A DNA stretch of 52,159 nucleotides from contig SFFD01000013.1 of NCBI GenBank assembly GCA_004556975.1, positions 1 to 52,159 of the forward strand, read 5' to 3'. Within the stretch, counting starts at the first letter, position 1. The number at the start of each line of letters is the position of its first letter. This document shows, in pieces, positions 15,659-23,843 of the stretch. Source of the stretch: Oscillospiraceae bacterium. GTDB lineage: Bacteria; Bacillota; Clostridia; Oscillospirales; Ruminococcaceae. The position numbers and the translations under genes were made by a program. Under the pieces are notes generated by a model. It did no database searches. It saw only the letters and a program-made list of their open reading frames with translations, and was not told the origin of the DNA.

Positions 15659-17692
15659 TTACGAATTCATTTTTACTTCTTCAATTAAAGGAAGAATCAT
15701 GGGCTTGCGCTGAGTAAGGCCGTAAAGATAATCGCCGGCCGAATCCCGGATTTTTGTTTTAAGATTCTGCCAATCGCGCTTGTTTTCAGAAACTGAAGAA
15801 AGCAGCGCGTCTGTAACAACTTTCTTTGTTGCTTCAAGCATGTCTTCCGAATCCCGCACATATACAAACCCGCGGGAAACAATGTCCGGTCCGGCAAGAA
15901 TCTCGCCGCGGTCGCTTAATGTTACGGCAATTACCATAAGGCCGTCTTCTCCAAGGTGCTTTCTGTCGCGCAGAACTATGTTTCCGACATCGCCTACGCC
16001 AAGACCGTCCACCAAAACGGCGCCTGCAGCGACGCTGCTGACGGCAGAAATGCCGTTTACGCTTACCTCAATCACCCTGCCGAGTTCAGGAATAAGCACA
16101 TTCTTTTCATCCATCCCCATGGAAACAGCGGTGGAAGCATGAATTTTAAGGTGCTTGTATTCGCCGTGAAGCGGAATGAAATACTGCGGTTTAGTCAAGG
16201 CAATCATCAGCTTTTCTTCATCCTGACAGGCGTGTCCTGAAACGTGAATCTGGCTGTAGCGTTCATAGACAACCTCCGCGCCAAGACGCATAAGCTCGTT
16301 GACAACGCGGCCGACGCTTTTTTCGTTACCCGGAATGGGGTACGCGGATATTATTACAAGGTCGCGGCTTGTAATGTTTACCTTGCGGTGGTCGCCCATT
16401 GCCATGCGCGTAAGTGCCGACATGGGTTCGCCCTGGCTGCCGGTTGTAACGATGACGGCTTCACCCTCCGGAATGCGGTTTATGGTGTCAAGAGAAACAA
16501 CCGTGCCCTCCGGCGCTTCAAGATAGCCAAGCTCCAGCGCTTTGTCCACAACCTGTTCCATGCTTCTGCCCGAAACGGCAACCTTGCGCCCGAATTTAAC
16601 AGCAGAATCTATGGCAAGCTGCACGCGGTGCACATTTGATGAAAAAGTAGCGATTATTATGCGTCTGCCTTCGGCATTTTTGAAAAGCATATCAAAGGAT
16701 TCCCCAACAATACGCTCGCTTGGGGTGCTTCCGGGGCGCTCGGCATTGGTGGAATCCGAAAGCAGTGCAAGAACTCCCTTGCTTCCAAGCTCGCCGAAGC
16801 GCGCAAGGTCAATTACGCCGCCGCGCGTGGGGGTGTAATCAACCTTAAAGTCGCCGGTTTGAATTACTACGCCGGCAGGCGTATGGATTGCAAACGCACA
16901 GGAATCCGGAATGGAGTGGTTGACATAAATGAACTCTACGCTCATAATTCCGGCAGAAACAGTTTCGCCGGGTTTGACTACGGTAAGCTTGGCGTTGCCC
17001 AAAAGTCCCTTTTCGGCAAGCTTCATCTCAATAAGAGCCATGCTGAAACGGGTGGCGTAAACCGGAATGTTCAGCTTCTGAAGAAGATAAGGAACGGCGC
17101 CTATGTGGTCCTCGTGCCCGTGGGTGATGAAAAGCCCCTTGATTTTATCCTTGTTTTCTTCAAGATAGGTGAAATCGGGAATTACAAGATCAACGCCGAG
17201 CATTTCATCATCCGGGAACGCCATTCCGCAGTCAACAATGATGATTTCGTTTTCATACTCATAAACTGTCATATTTTTTCCGATTTCGCCAAGTCCGCCG
17301 AGAGGTATTATTTTAAGCGGCGGATTTTTTGCCGCCAAAGGCGGTCTTCCGCGGCGGCGCTTACCGCCGAAAGCATTTTCCTTTTCGGCGTCAAAATGCT
17401 GCTGAGGCGCGGCATTTTGCCCGCCGCGTTTTTTTGACGAAAGCTGCTTTTGCTCCGGCTGGCGCTTTGCGGGCGCTTTGGGCTGTTCGCGGCTTTTATC
17501 CTGTTTCTGTTCAGCCTTTTTTTCGGCGGGCTTAATCTCTTTTTTGGGGCGGCCCGTGCGCTTTTGCTTTTTTTCAGTCTGTTGGTCATGTGCATACTGC
17601 ATTTCCGGCAGACCTGACATTATCAAATCCAACTTATCTAAATTTGATTTTTGCTGTTTTTCGCGTTCTGTCTGATTCTTGATAAAAACCAA
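15659..17692 (-). CDS. rnj: Ribonuclease J
   Basis: Up to 677 residues. RNase J is a 5'-3' exo/endonuclease for mRNA decay and rRNA maturation. The catalytic beta-lactamase segment shows THGHEDHIGA (HxHxDH zinc motif), preceded by IPLGGLGEIGKNM; the beta-CASP part includes TGSQGEPMSAL and HVSGHA. About 120 N-terminal residues are low-complexity, rich in K/Q/E/P (for example KKQKRTGRPKKE), as in other clostridial members. The start is uncertain: TTG 17692 is only 1 nt from the strong AAGGAGG; an in-frame ATC at 17683 is well spaced (10 nt); the first ATG (17620) has a poor SD. Confidence 0.95.
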   Translation of the reverse strand: MVFIKNQTEREKQQKSNLDKLDLIMSGLPEMQYAHDQQTEKKQKRTGRPKKEIKPAEKKAEQKQDKSREQPKAPAKRQPEQKQLSSKKRGGQNAAPQQHFDAEKENAFGGKRRRGRPPLAAKNPPLKIIPLGGLGEIGKNMTVYEYENEIIIVDCGMAFPDDEMLGVDLVIPDFTYLEENKDKIKGLFITHGHEDHIGAVPYLLQKLNIPVYATRFSMALIEMKLAEKGLLGNAKLTVVKPGETVSAGIMSVEFIYVNHSIPDSCAFAIHTPAGVVIQTGDFKVDYTPTRGGVIDLARFGELGSKGVLALLSDSTNAERPGSTPSERIVGESFDMLFKNAEGRRIIIATFSSNVHRVQLAIDSAVKFGRKVAVSGRSMEQVVDKALELGYLEAPEGTVVSLDTINRIPEGEAVIVTTGSQGEPMSALTRMAMGDHRKVNITSRDLVIISAYPIPGNEKSVGRVVNELMRLGAEVVYERYSQIHVSGHACQDEEKLMIALTKPQYFIPLHGEYKHLKIHASTAVSMGMDEKNVLIPELGRVIEVSVNGISAVSSVAAGAVLVDGLGVGDVGNIVLRDRKHLGEDGLMVIAVTLSDRGEILAGPDIVSRGFVYVRDSEDMLEATKKVVTDALLSSVSENKRDWQNLKTKIRDSAGDYLYGLTQRKPMILPLIEEVKMNS

Positions 17693-18064
17693 ACCTCCTT
17701 TTCTGTGGGTTTTATGTAAATGTAAATCAGGTTCTTTTGTAATAAAACGGCTTTGCGGAAATATAAAACCGTTTTTAATTTTTCTGTTTTTGCTGACAAG
17801 CGGGAAGAAAAGTTTTTTCTGCCGCCCTGAACGGCGCAGAATAACAAGAAAAGCTGTTGTTATAAACCGTTATGATACTGATGAAATAATAATGCAAGGC
17901 TTTTGCGTTTCAGCGTAATTAAAGCAAATTAAAAAATAAAAAGGATAAATTATTCCGCAAAAACATCCGAAATGCGTTTTTGCCGCGCCAAAAAAGACCC
18001 AGACCGAATTTTCGGTATGGAAAATAAAAAATCATAGATTAAATTTTTTCCGGACACATTCGTT
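17693..18064 (-). other. Long (about 370 nt) untranslated leader of the RNase J gene
   Basis: The promoter at 18071-18099 drives toward the RNase J gene with no convincing gene in between. The leader is AT-rich and has several small hairpins: CCGAAAATTCGG near 18000-18020, and AAAACGG...CCGTTTT near 17740-17775 that resembles a weak terminator. RNase leaders can be targets of autoregulation; here that is only an inference. Confidence 0.5.
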
Positions 18065-18070
18065 ATTTAT

Positions 18071-18099
18071 ATTGTAATAATTTTTGCCCCGCTTGTCAA
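18071..18099 (-). promoter_or_regulatory. Promoter upstream of the RNase J leader
   Basis: Minus strand TTGACA (18094-18099), 17 bp, TACAAT (18071-18076). Strong match, about 380 bp from the RNase J start. Confidence 0.8.
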
Positions 18100-18175
18100 T
18101 AAAAATGCACCACACGGAAAAAATATGCAAAAGCTTATGACAGGCAAATTCAGGTAAAGCATAAAAGCGGTATAA

Positions 18176-18210
18176 ACAAAAAAGGTTTTGCGGAATTTCC
18201 GCAAAACCTT
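18176..18210 (-). terminator. Terminator after the histidine kinase gene
   Basis: Stem AAGGTTTTGCGGAA / TTCCGCAAAACCTT with one unpaired base at the tip region (18182-18210), followed by TTTTTGTTT on the minus strand. Confidence 0.9.
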
Positions 18211-18230
18211 CGCAAAATATTAAATAAAAT

Positions 18231-19670
18231 TTATTCTTCCGCAAACTCTATCCAGAATTCAGAACCTACGCCGACTTCACTTTTAACGCCGTATGTTCCG
18301 TTGTTGATTTCGGTTGCGGCTTTTACAATTGCAAGACCGAGACCGGTTCCGGAACCGGAACCTTTGCGGTACCTGTCCCAGATTTCCGCAAGATCGGCTT
18401 GCGCAATGCCGGGGCCATTGTCCTTTACGGTAACGCGCACCCTGCGGTTTTCGGAAGTTTGTGTTACTTCTATTTTTGCGCCTTCGCCGCTGTGAGTAAC
18501 TGCATTGGTTATAAGGTTATAAAGCGCTTCGGAAACAAGGGTTTCATCGGCTTTTATAAAAACTTCACGCGAGAATGAAAAGGTAACATCAGCCTTTCCG
18601 GAATAGAATTTCGTAAATTCGTTTGTAAGCTCTTTGACCGATTCCGTAAGACTGAAAATAGTAAGATGAAGATTGTATGACCCGCTTTGCAGCTTTGAAA
18701 GGTCAAGAATTCCGTTGACCAGCTTTGTAAGGCGGTCTGCTTCGTCGACTATTATCTGAAGGTTTTCTGCATTGTCTTCACCGGGAAGCTCCTGCATCAT
18801 CTTTCCGTAGCCGCTTATCATGGTAAGCGGGGTGCGAAGGTCGTGGCTTACATTGGCGAAAAATTCCCGGCGAAGCTTTTCAACTTTTGAAAGCTCGCTT
18901 GTCATGCGGTTAAGCGATTTTGACAAACGGGTAATTTCGCAGCATCCGCCGCCTTGGAAAACGGTATTGTAATCCCCGGTAGCAAGCTGCTCGGCCGAAT
19001 CCGAAAGCATTTCTATGGGGCGGGATATTGTTTTTGATACCGCAAGCGCGCCGATAAAGCAAATAAGCACCATAAACACGGTTGTAATGGCAATGATAAA
19101 GTTTATAACGCCGGTAAGGGATTTTATGGGTTCAAGCTTTGCGATGAGCAAGACCATTGAGGTTTCTCCGCTTTGAGAGGCGGCAAGCCTTGCGCAGACA
19201 ATGTTCATATTGTTTGATTTTTTCGGAACATTGCCGGTAAAATGACTTGGGTCATATTCAAGAATTTCGCCTTCCTCGCTTACAAGCGACGGCCCGTCTG
19301 CTTCACCGACATAAATTCCGTTTGAACCGCTTGCAAGCGCCCAATATCCGAAAACTTTCGGTGAAGCTTTGTTTATTCTTACGGTTGTGGAACGCTGTGA
19401 AACAAATTTTATAAGTCCGTTTTGGTTGATAATATAAATTGACAGGTTGTTATCCTGGCTTATGCTTGTAATAAGGCTGTTTATTTCCGGGTTGTCAATG
19501 TTTTGGGCTATTATGGCGGATTCGTTTTTCAGAACCTGTTTTTTGTAAAAACCGTATATGCCGTCAAAAAATAAGGTTTGCATAAGCCAAAGGAAAACAA
19601 GCGAAAAAGCTGAAAACGCCATAAACCATATGAACAGTTTACGGCGTATGGATATTTTATCATTCGTCAA
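18231..19670 (-). CDS. Sensor histidine kinase (two-component, OmpR-partner type)
   Basis: 479 residues. Layout: TM1 at about 11-34, an extracytoplasmic sensor region to about 185 (PAS-like, IYIINQNGLIKFVS), TM2 at 188-210, HAMP to about 265, HisKA with phospho-His in NVSHDLRTPL (His 276), then HATPase with NLITNAVTHS (N box), DNGPG (G1) and GTGLGLAIV (G2). It starts at TTG 19670 and overlaps the response regulator gene by 11 bp, so they form one operon. The signal sensed is not evident. Confidence 0.95.
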   Translation of the reverse strand: MTNDKISIRRKLFIWFMAFSAFSLVFLWLMQTLFFDGIYGFYKKQVLKNESAIIAQNIDNPEINSLITSISQDNNLSIYIINQNGLIKFVSQRSTTVRINKASPKVFGYWALASGSNGIYVGEADGPSLVSEEGEILEYDPSHFTGNVPKKSNNMNIVCARLAASQSGETSMVLLIAKLEPIKSLTGVINFIIAITTVFMVLICFIGALAVSKTISRPIEMLSDSAEQLATGDYNTVFQGGGCCEITRLSKSLNRMTSELSKVEKLRREFFANVSHDLRTPLTMISGYGKMMQELPGEDNAENLQIIVDEADRLTKLVNGILDLSKLQSGSYNLHLTIFSLTESVKELTNEFTKFYSGKADVTFSFSREVFIKADETLVSEALYNLITNAVTHSGEGAKIEVTQTSENRRVRVTVKDNGPGIAQADLAEIWDRYRKGSGSGTGLGLAIVKAATEINNGTYGVKSEVGVGSEFWIEFAEE

Positions 19671-20331
19671 AACGATATCCCACTCCTCTCAGGGTGGAAA
19701 TACATTTGCTGTATGGGCCGAGAATTTTGCGAAGCTGTTTTATGTGGGTATCTATGGTTCGGTCGTCGCCGAAAAAGTCATAGCCCCAGACCTCGTTTAT
19801 AAGTTTTTCGCGGGAAAGGGCAATTCCGCGGTTTTTAACGAGGAAGAAGAAAAGATCATACTCGCGCGGGGACATATCCACACGCTTGCCGTCGATGGTA
19901 ACAAGCCGCCCTGTAAAGTCGACGGTAAGTCCGCCGTAGGTATACACCTCTTTGGCTTCGGGAACGGAAGCGCCGCCGCGTTTAAGTACTGCGGCAACGC
20001 GCATCATAAGTTCGCGCGGAGAAAAAGGCTTGACGACATAGTCGTCTATGCCGAATTCAAAGCCGTGAATTTTGTCATACTCTTCGCCGCGGGCAGAAAG
20101 AATTATTATAGGTACATTGGAAAATTTGCGTATTTCCTTGCAGGCGGAAAACCCGTCAAGTTCCGGCATCATAACATCCATTATAACAATGTCGAAGTTT
20201 TGGTCACGGCAAAGCTCAAGGGCCTGAAGTCCGTTGGAAGCTTCGCTTATCTCATAGCCTTCAAATTTGGCATATTTTTTAATAAGGTCGCGAACGCGAA
20301 GTTCATCGTCAACAACAAGTATACGGCTCAT
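19660..20331 (-). CDS. Response regulator, OmpR/PhoB family
   Basis: 223 residues from ATG 20331, with SD GGAAGGAAG. The receiver domain has the acidic pair DD (8-9), phospho-Asp 52 in VIMDVMMPELDG, and the KPFSPREL lysine. The C-terminal winged helix (MSPREYDLFFFLVKNRG...WGYDFFGDDRTIDTHI) is PhoB-type. It is upstream of, and translationally coupled to, the kinase. A long inverted repeat lies in its promoter region (20401-20435). Confidence 0.96.
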   Translation of the reverse strand: MSRILVVDDELRVRDLIKKYAKFEGYEISEASNGLQALELCRDQNFDIVIMDVMMPELDGFSACKEIRKFSNVPIIILSARGEEYDKIHGFEFGIDDYVVKPFSPRELMMRVAAVLKRGGASVPEAKEVYTYGGLTVDFTGRLVTIDGKRVDMSPREYDLFFFLVKNRGIALSREKLINEVWGYDFFGDDRTIDTHIKQLRKILGPYSKCISTLRGVGYRFDE

Positions 20332-20400
20332 CAAACAACACTTCCTTCCATAGTTAAAAGAATGATATCATATAATTATCATAATATCACAGAGTGTGCA

Positions 20401-20435
20401 AATTGTGATGATAATGCACATAAAACATCACAATT
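20401..20435. promoter_or_regulatory. Inverted repeat upstream of the two-component operon
   Basis: AATTGTGATG (20401-20410) and its exact complement CATCACAATT (20426-20435) are separated by 15 bp, about 70-105 bp upstream of the regulator start. It is a candidate operator, possibly for autoregulation. The -10 region nearer the gene (TATGATAATTAT area) is not a clear consensus. Confidence 0.5.
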
Positions 20436-20464
20436 CAGTGAACAAAGAGTAAATAACGGCTTAT

Positions 20465-20971
20465 TTATGCGTTTTCGCACAGGTTAATAAGCTTAAGGCC
20501 GCGCTGTTCGCCGCAGTGCCAGCAATGTGCGGTGCCTTTTGAAAAGCCGTCGTAATAGCCTATAACCATTGATGAATTTTCAACCATATAAACGTTCCTG
20601 CTTAATTCGCAGCCGTAAATATGTTTTTCACATACAAAATAGCAGGAAGAAACCTCCGCCATAATATCCTGAATTCTTTTGCAGATTGCCGCGCTGTGAT
20701 TTTTCGGAGAGGCTTCGCACGGAAATGCGGCGAAAAGTTCCGCATCCGGATAAAGCTTTTTAAGGCGGATTACCGCTTCTGCTGCAAAAAGGTCAAATCC
20801 CTCTGCCATTCCGCTTATAAAATTGCGGTAACCTTCCGCATAAGCCGCTTTTACTGCCGCGAAAATCCGCTCTTTAAGCTCGCAAATTTCGGGTGAAGCC
20901 TCGTTTCCGCAGGAGGGAAGGCGCGGCGGACGCGGCCCCGTAAAGCAGCAGGTAATTTCTTTGTCATTCAT
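20465..20971 (-). CDS. DUF1273 / SLOG-family protein (YpsA-like)
   Basis: 168 residues from ATG 20971, which overlaps the stop of the upstream acyltransferase gene (TATGA). SLOG proteins have a Rossmann-like fold and are thought to bind nucleotide ligands. Visible family parts are CCFTGPRPPRL at the start, FISGMAEGFDLFAAEAV in the middle, and NSSMVIGYYDG...GTAHCW near the end. B. subtilis YpsA, a relative, affects cell division when overexpressed. Role here unknown. Confidence 0.88.
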   Translation of the reverse strand: MNDKEITCCFTGPRPPRLPSCGNEASPEICELKERIFAAVKAAYAEGYRNFISGMAEGFDLFAAEAVIRLKKLYPDAELFAAFPCEASPKNHSAAICKRIQDIMAEVSSCYFVCEKHIYGCELSRNVYMVENSSMVIGYYDGFSKGTAHCWHCGEQRGLKLINLCENA

Positions 20972-21723
20972 ACGGAGGTCCCCTTTTCGATAATCCAGAA
21001 CAGTGCCCAAAGAACGGCGTAAATTACCGGCTGATGAAGAATATATATAACCAGAGTATTGGAACCGATTTTACAAAGCAATGAGCTGTGCTTTTTCATC
21101 ATAAAGTCGGGAATTTTTCTTTCTTTAAAATACTTGCCGATAAAGCAGCCAAAAAGGAACAGAAAGAACCAGGGAATAAGCGGAAAATAATCCGCCGAAT
21201 AAAAATTCGGAGCGGGAAGCCCCAGCGGGGCAAGCACATTTGTGAAATAAAGGTTGCCAGGAACACGAATCTTTCCGAAAAATATACTTCCGGAAGAAAG
21301 ACCCCTTGTGAAGAAAAACGCGGCAAGCGCAAAAACGGAGCAAAGCGCCGCGGGGGCTTTTGAAACGGCTTTTCTTAAAAGGTAATAAAGAATTATTGAA
21401 ATGCCGAGAAAATGCAGTATTCCGAACCATATTATCATATCCGGCATAAAGAAATAGGTGCCGAGGGTCATAAGCATTCCCGCCGATAAAACGACGGCGC
21501 CGTGTTTAAGGGAATTTTTTGAAAGCCGGCAGGATATTCCTGCAATTATTATGAATGTACAGCATATCCAAAGCTGAAACGCGTTCCAGCCGGCGGAATC
21601 AAAATTAAAGTGAAGACCGAATATGTATCTCAAATCGTAAGCCGTGTGATAGACTATCATTCCGATGAGGGCAAGACCGCGCAGCTCATCAAGAAAAAAT
21701 ATTCGTCCGCTTTTTTTGGCCAT
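20968..21723 (-). CDS. DUF1624 / heparan-alpha-glucosaminide N-acetyltransferase-like membrane protein
   Basis: 251 residues from ATG 21723 (SD AAGGGAAG). About seven to eight hydrophobic helices. The N-terminus RIFFLDELRGLALIGMIVYH, with the conserved DELRG and a His in helix 1, and VIYILHQPVIY near the C-terminus, fit the DUF1624 family of acyltransferase-3-like proteins, thought to move acyl groups across the membrane onto glycans. A TGGTATACT extended -10 lies at 21765-21773 (minus strand). Operon with the SLOG gene. Confidence 0.85.
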   Translation of the reverse strand: MAKKSGRIFFLDELRGLALIGMIVYHTAYDLRYIFGLHFNFDSAGWNAFQLWICCTFIIIAGISCRLSKNSLKHGAVVLSAGMLMTLGTYFFMPDMIIWFGILHFLGISIILYYLLRKAVSKAPAALCSVFALAAFFFTRGLSSGSIFFGKIRVPGNLYFTNVLAPLGLPAPNFYSADYFPLIPWFFLFLFGCFIGKYFKERKIPDFMMKKHSSLLCKIGSNTLVIYILHQPVIYAVLWALFWIIEKGTSV

Positions 21724-21831
21724 AGCATTACTTCCCTTCTTAAAGGCAAAAACCAATCAATAACAGTATACCACAAAAGCCGGTTCGCAACAGTATTTTT
21801 TTAAAATAAATGTTAACATTCTTTATTTTGC

Positions 21832-21860
21832 TTGTATGAAAGGGTGTTTTTTGGTATACT
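21832..21860 (+). promoter_or_regulatory. Promoter of the acidic membrane protein gene
   Basis: TTGTAT (21832-21837), 17 bp, TATACT (21855-21860) preceded by TGG, an extended -10. The weak -35 is offset by the extended -10. Confidence 0.55.
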
Positions 21861-21900
21861 TTTTCTAAATAAACATTCGTTTAATGCAAAGCACATCTTT

Positions 21901-21939
21901 CTGAAGCAGAAAGCGGGCTGATAAACCCGCGTGCTTCAG
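21901..21939 (+). promoter_or_regulatory. Two-part leader hairpin before the acidic membrane protein gene
   Basis: CTGAAGCA (21901-21908) pairs with TGCTTCAG (21932-21939), and inside it GCGGG pairs with CCCGC around an 8-nt loop, leaving a small internal bulge (GAAA). It ends 4 nt before the SD AAAGG. There is no T run, so it is not a terminator; a protein- or RNA-stability element is possible. Confidence 0.5.
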
Positions 21940-21956
21940 CGCGAAAGGAAATATAT

Positions 21957-23348
21957 ATGCAAAATAAAAACAATGGCTGGAAGCAGCCGGAGGAAAAATT
22001 TCCCGAAACAGAGCTTGAGGACAGTTTCAGCGGATTTTTCAGTAAGGAAGAAGAAATTTCGGTGCCTAAAGGCAAACGCCGCCGTCATAAATCCGAAGGA
22101 CCGGATATTCTTGCGGTTTCAGAGAGCAAGCAGGACGATGGCTTTATAATAAAAGAGGTCGTTGCCGTTGAAGGGCAGGCAACCGGCAAATCTTCGGAAG
22201 AAGCGCCCGAACCGGAAAATAAAGCGGAAGAAACAAAAGAAATTTCTGCGGAAGCAGCCGAAGGCGAACCGCCGAAGCAGGAAGAACCTGCTGTGCAGGA
22301 AGCAGCCTTTTCGGACGCAAAAGAGTACGAAGAAGCAAAAGCAAATACGCCCGTGGAGGAAACCCTTGAAGAACAGCCTTCACAAGAAGACAAGGCCTCT
22401 TCGGAAGAACAGTCCGCCATCGTTTCAAACGATGAAGCTCCCGAAGAAAAGCCCGTGAAAAAGAAAAAAATACTTTTTCCGCGGGCAAAAAAGGTCATTG
22501 CAAAAAAAAGAAGCCACCGTTATGTTGCGGCAGTAGGGGCGGTTCTGATTGCACTTGCCATAGTGGGCGCAATTTCGGTTGTATCCCTTGGGGTAAGGCT
22601 TGTAGCAAGGATTCTTGACAATACAAACCAAAAAGAAGCCTTTGAGTGGAAGATATACCCGGTGCTTATGCTTGACCCGGCAACCTTTGATGACCCTGCG
22701 CAGCTTGACGACGTATTTTTGCTTAAAACCGCAATGTGGTCGACCCTTCTTGAGCACCGCACTATATATACATATGATGAAAACGGAATGCTGCTTGTTC
22801 CGGCTTCTGACCTTGATGTCGCTGCAAAAAAGCTTTACGGCGATGCGGTAACGCTTAAGCACCAGACTTTTTCTGAGGAATACGAGTATTTTTATCTCTA
22901 TGACGAAAAAACAAATATTTACTCCGTACCTGTTTCAAGCCAGACCGCAAGCTATACTCCCAAAGTGGCAAAAATCACAAGAGACGGCGATATATATACT
23001 CTTATTGTGGGTTATGTTGAACCGACTACCCTTTGGACTATAAGCGAGGACGGCTCCTTCACGGAATCCGTTCCGAGTAAATATATGTATTACGACCTTC
23101 AGAAGGTAAAGGGCGGCAATTTTATATTGAAATCCGTCAGAAATATTCCGCTGGAGGAGCTTCCTTCCGACCTTGAAACCGCGACTCAACAGTCCCTTAA
23201 CCAGACCCAGTATATTGACTATGACGAGATATATCAGGAATATCTTAACGGTCAAAGGGAAGAACTGCCGAACAAACAGGATATAGAAAGTTCCAATGGA
23301 GTCGATTTCGGCGAAGACATTGAAACACCGGCTTCCGAAGGAAATTAA
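21957..23348 (+). CDS. Bitopic membrane protein with long acidic cytoplasmic N-terminus
   Basis: 463 residues; SD AAAGG precedes ATG 21957. Residues 1-165 are low-complexity and rich in Glu, Ala, Pro and Lys, probably disordered. A basic patch (KKKKILFPRAKKVIAKKR) is followed by one hydrophobic helix (about 182-208), and the remaining 250 residues are likely outside. The outer domain is globular-looking, with many aromatic residues (VLMLDPATFDD, SVPSKYMYYDL). No family recognised. Similar charged-tail, single-helix proteins are found in Clostridia envelope loci, but no function can be given. It stands alone before a triple terminator. Confidence 0.8.
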   Translation: MQNKNNGWKQPEEKFPETELEDSFSGFFSKEEEISVPKGKRRRHKSEGPDILAVSESKQDDGFIIKEVVAVEGQATGKSSEEAPEPENKAEETKEISAEAAEGEPPKQEEPAVQEAAFSDAKEYEEAKANTPVEETLEEQPSQEDKASSEEQSAIVSNDEAPEEKPVKKKKILFPRAKKVIAKKRSHRYVAAVGAVLIALAIVGAISVVSLGVRLVARILDNTNQKEAFEWKIYPVLMLDPATFDDPAQLDDVFLLKTAMWSTLLEHRTIYTYDENGMLLVPASDLDVAAKKLYGDAVTLKHQTFSEEYEYFYLYDEKTNIYSVPVSSQTASYTPKVAKITRDGDIYTLIVGYVEPTTLWTISEDGSFTESVPSKYMYYDLQKVKGGNFILKSVRNIPLEELPSDLETATQQSLNQTQYIDYDEIYQEYLNGQREELPNKQDIESSNGVDFGEDIETPASEGN

Positions 23349-23360
23349 AATAGGCCGGAG

Positions 23361-23407
23361 GGTTTTGAGCACGAATGAGCACCGTGCTCAAAATCGTGCT
23401 CAAAACC
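23361..23407. terminator. Nested palindrome of four GAGCAC words
   Basis: A 14-bp perfect inverted repeat (GGTTTTGAGCACGA at 23361-23374 and its complement at 23394-23407) encloses a perfect 15-nt palindrome TGAGCACCGTGCTCA (23376-23390). It lies 12 bp after the stop of the upstream gene. It has no strong T run, so termination strength is uncertain. Confidence 0.6.
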
Positions 23408-23420
23408 GAATAAACCGCTG

Positions 23421-23460
23421 AAAAAATGGGGTGCTGCCGTAAAGCAGCACCCCATTTTTA
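23421..23460 (+). terminator. Strong intrinsic terminator
   Basis: AATGGGGTGCTGC / GCAGCACCCCATT stem with a 6-nt loop and a T run; A run on the other side, so it could work in both directions. Confidence 0.9.
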
Positions 23461-23468
23461 ATGAATTT

Positions 23469-23505
23469 GCGCCGCATATTTTAATAAAGTATGCGGCGCT
23501 TTTTT
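23469..23505 (+). terminator. Third tandem terminator
   Basis: GCGCCGCATA / TATGCGGCGC stem followed by six T. It is 10 bp beyond the second terminator. Confidence 0.85.
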
Positions 23506-23843
23506 GTGAAATAAGCCGCAGCCGGGGCTTTTGATTCAGCAAGGCAAAAACGCATTTTCCCAGTAAATGAAAGCTGATTTTTCTGAAATTTACAGACAAA
23601 TTTAAGAAAAAATGTGCCGTAAACTATAAAATATATAATTTAACATACAACTTAAAGTAAAAATATTAAAAAAAATATGCAAAACTGTACTTTTGGACAG
23701 GGTGCAAATCAAACTTATCCAATATAATGTTATCATAACATACCTGTATCAAACAGCATGGGAATTCGGGTTTCAGACAGGGGTCTGAATCTGAACGGGT
23801 TTGCTTTTGGCAAGGCTGCTGACAGATGATTGGAGGAAATATT
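23506..23843. other. Intergenic stretch before the lipoprotein gene; palindrome at 23727-23741
   Basis: No gene seen. AT-rich. A TATAAT (23723-23728) is followed directly by the perfect palindrome ATGTTATCATAACAT (23727-23741), positioned like an operator overlapping a -10, though no good -35 is visible at the right distance. Downstream the untranslated leader runs about 100 bp to the SD. Confidence 0.45.

Noticed and set aside
19558..20487. 309-residue frame antisense to the two-component system
   Set aside because: It lies over two clearly conserved genes, with no SD and no domain signature.
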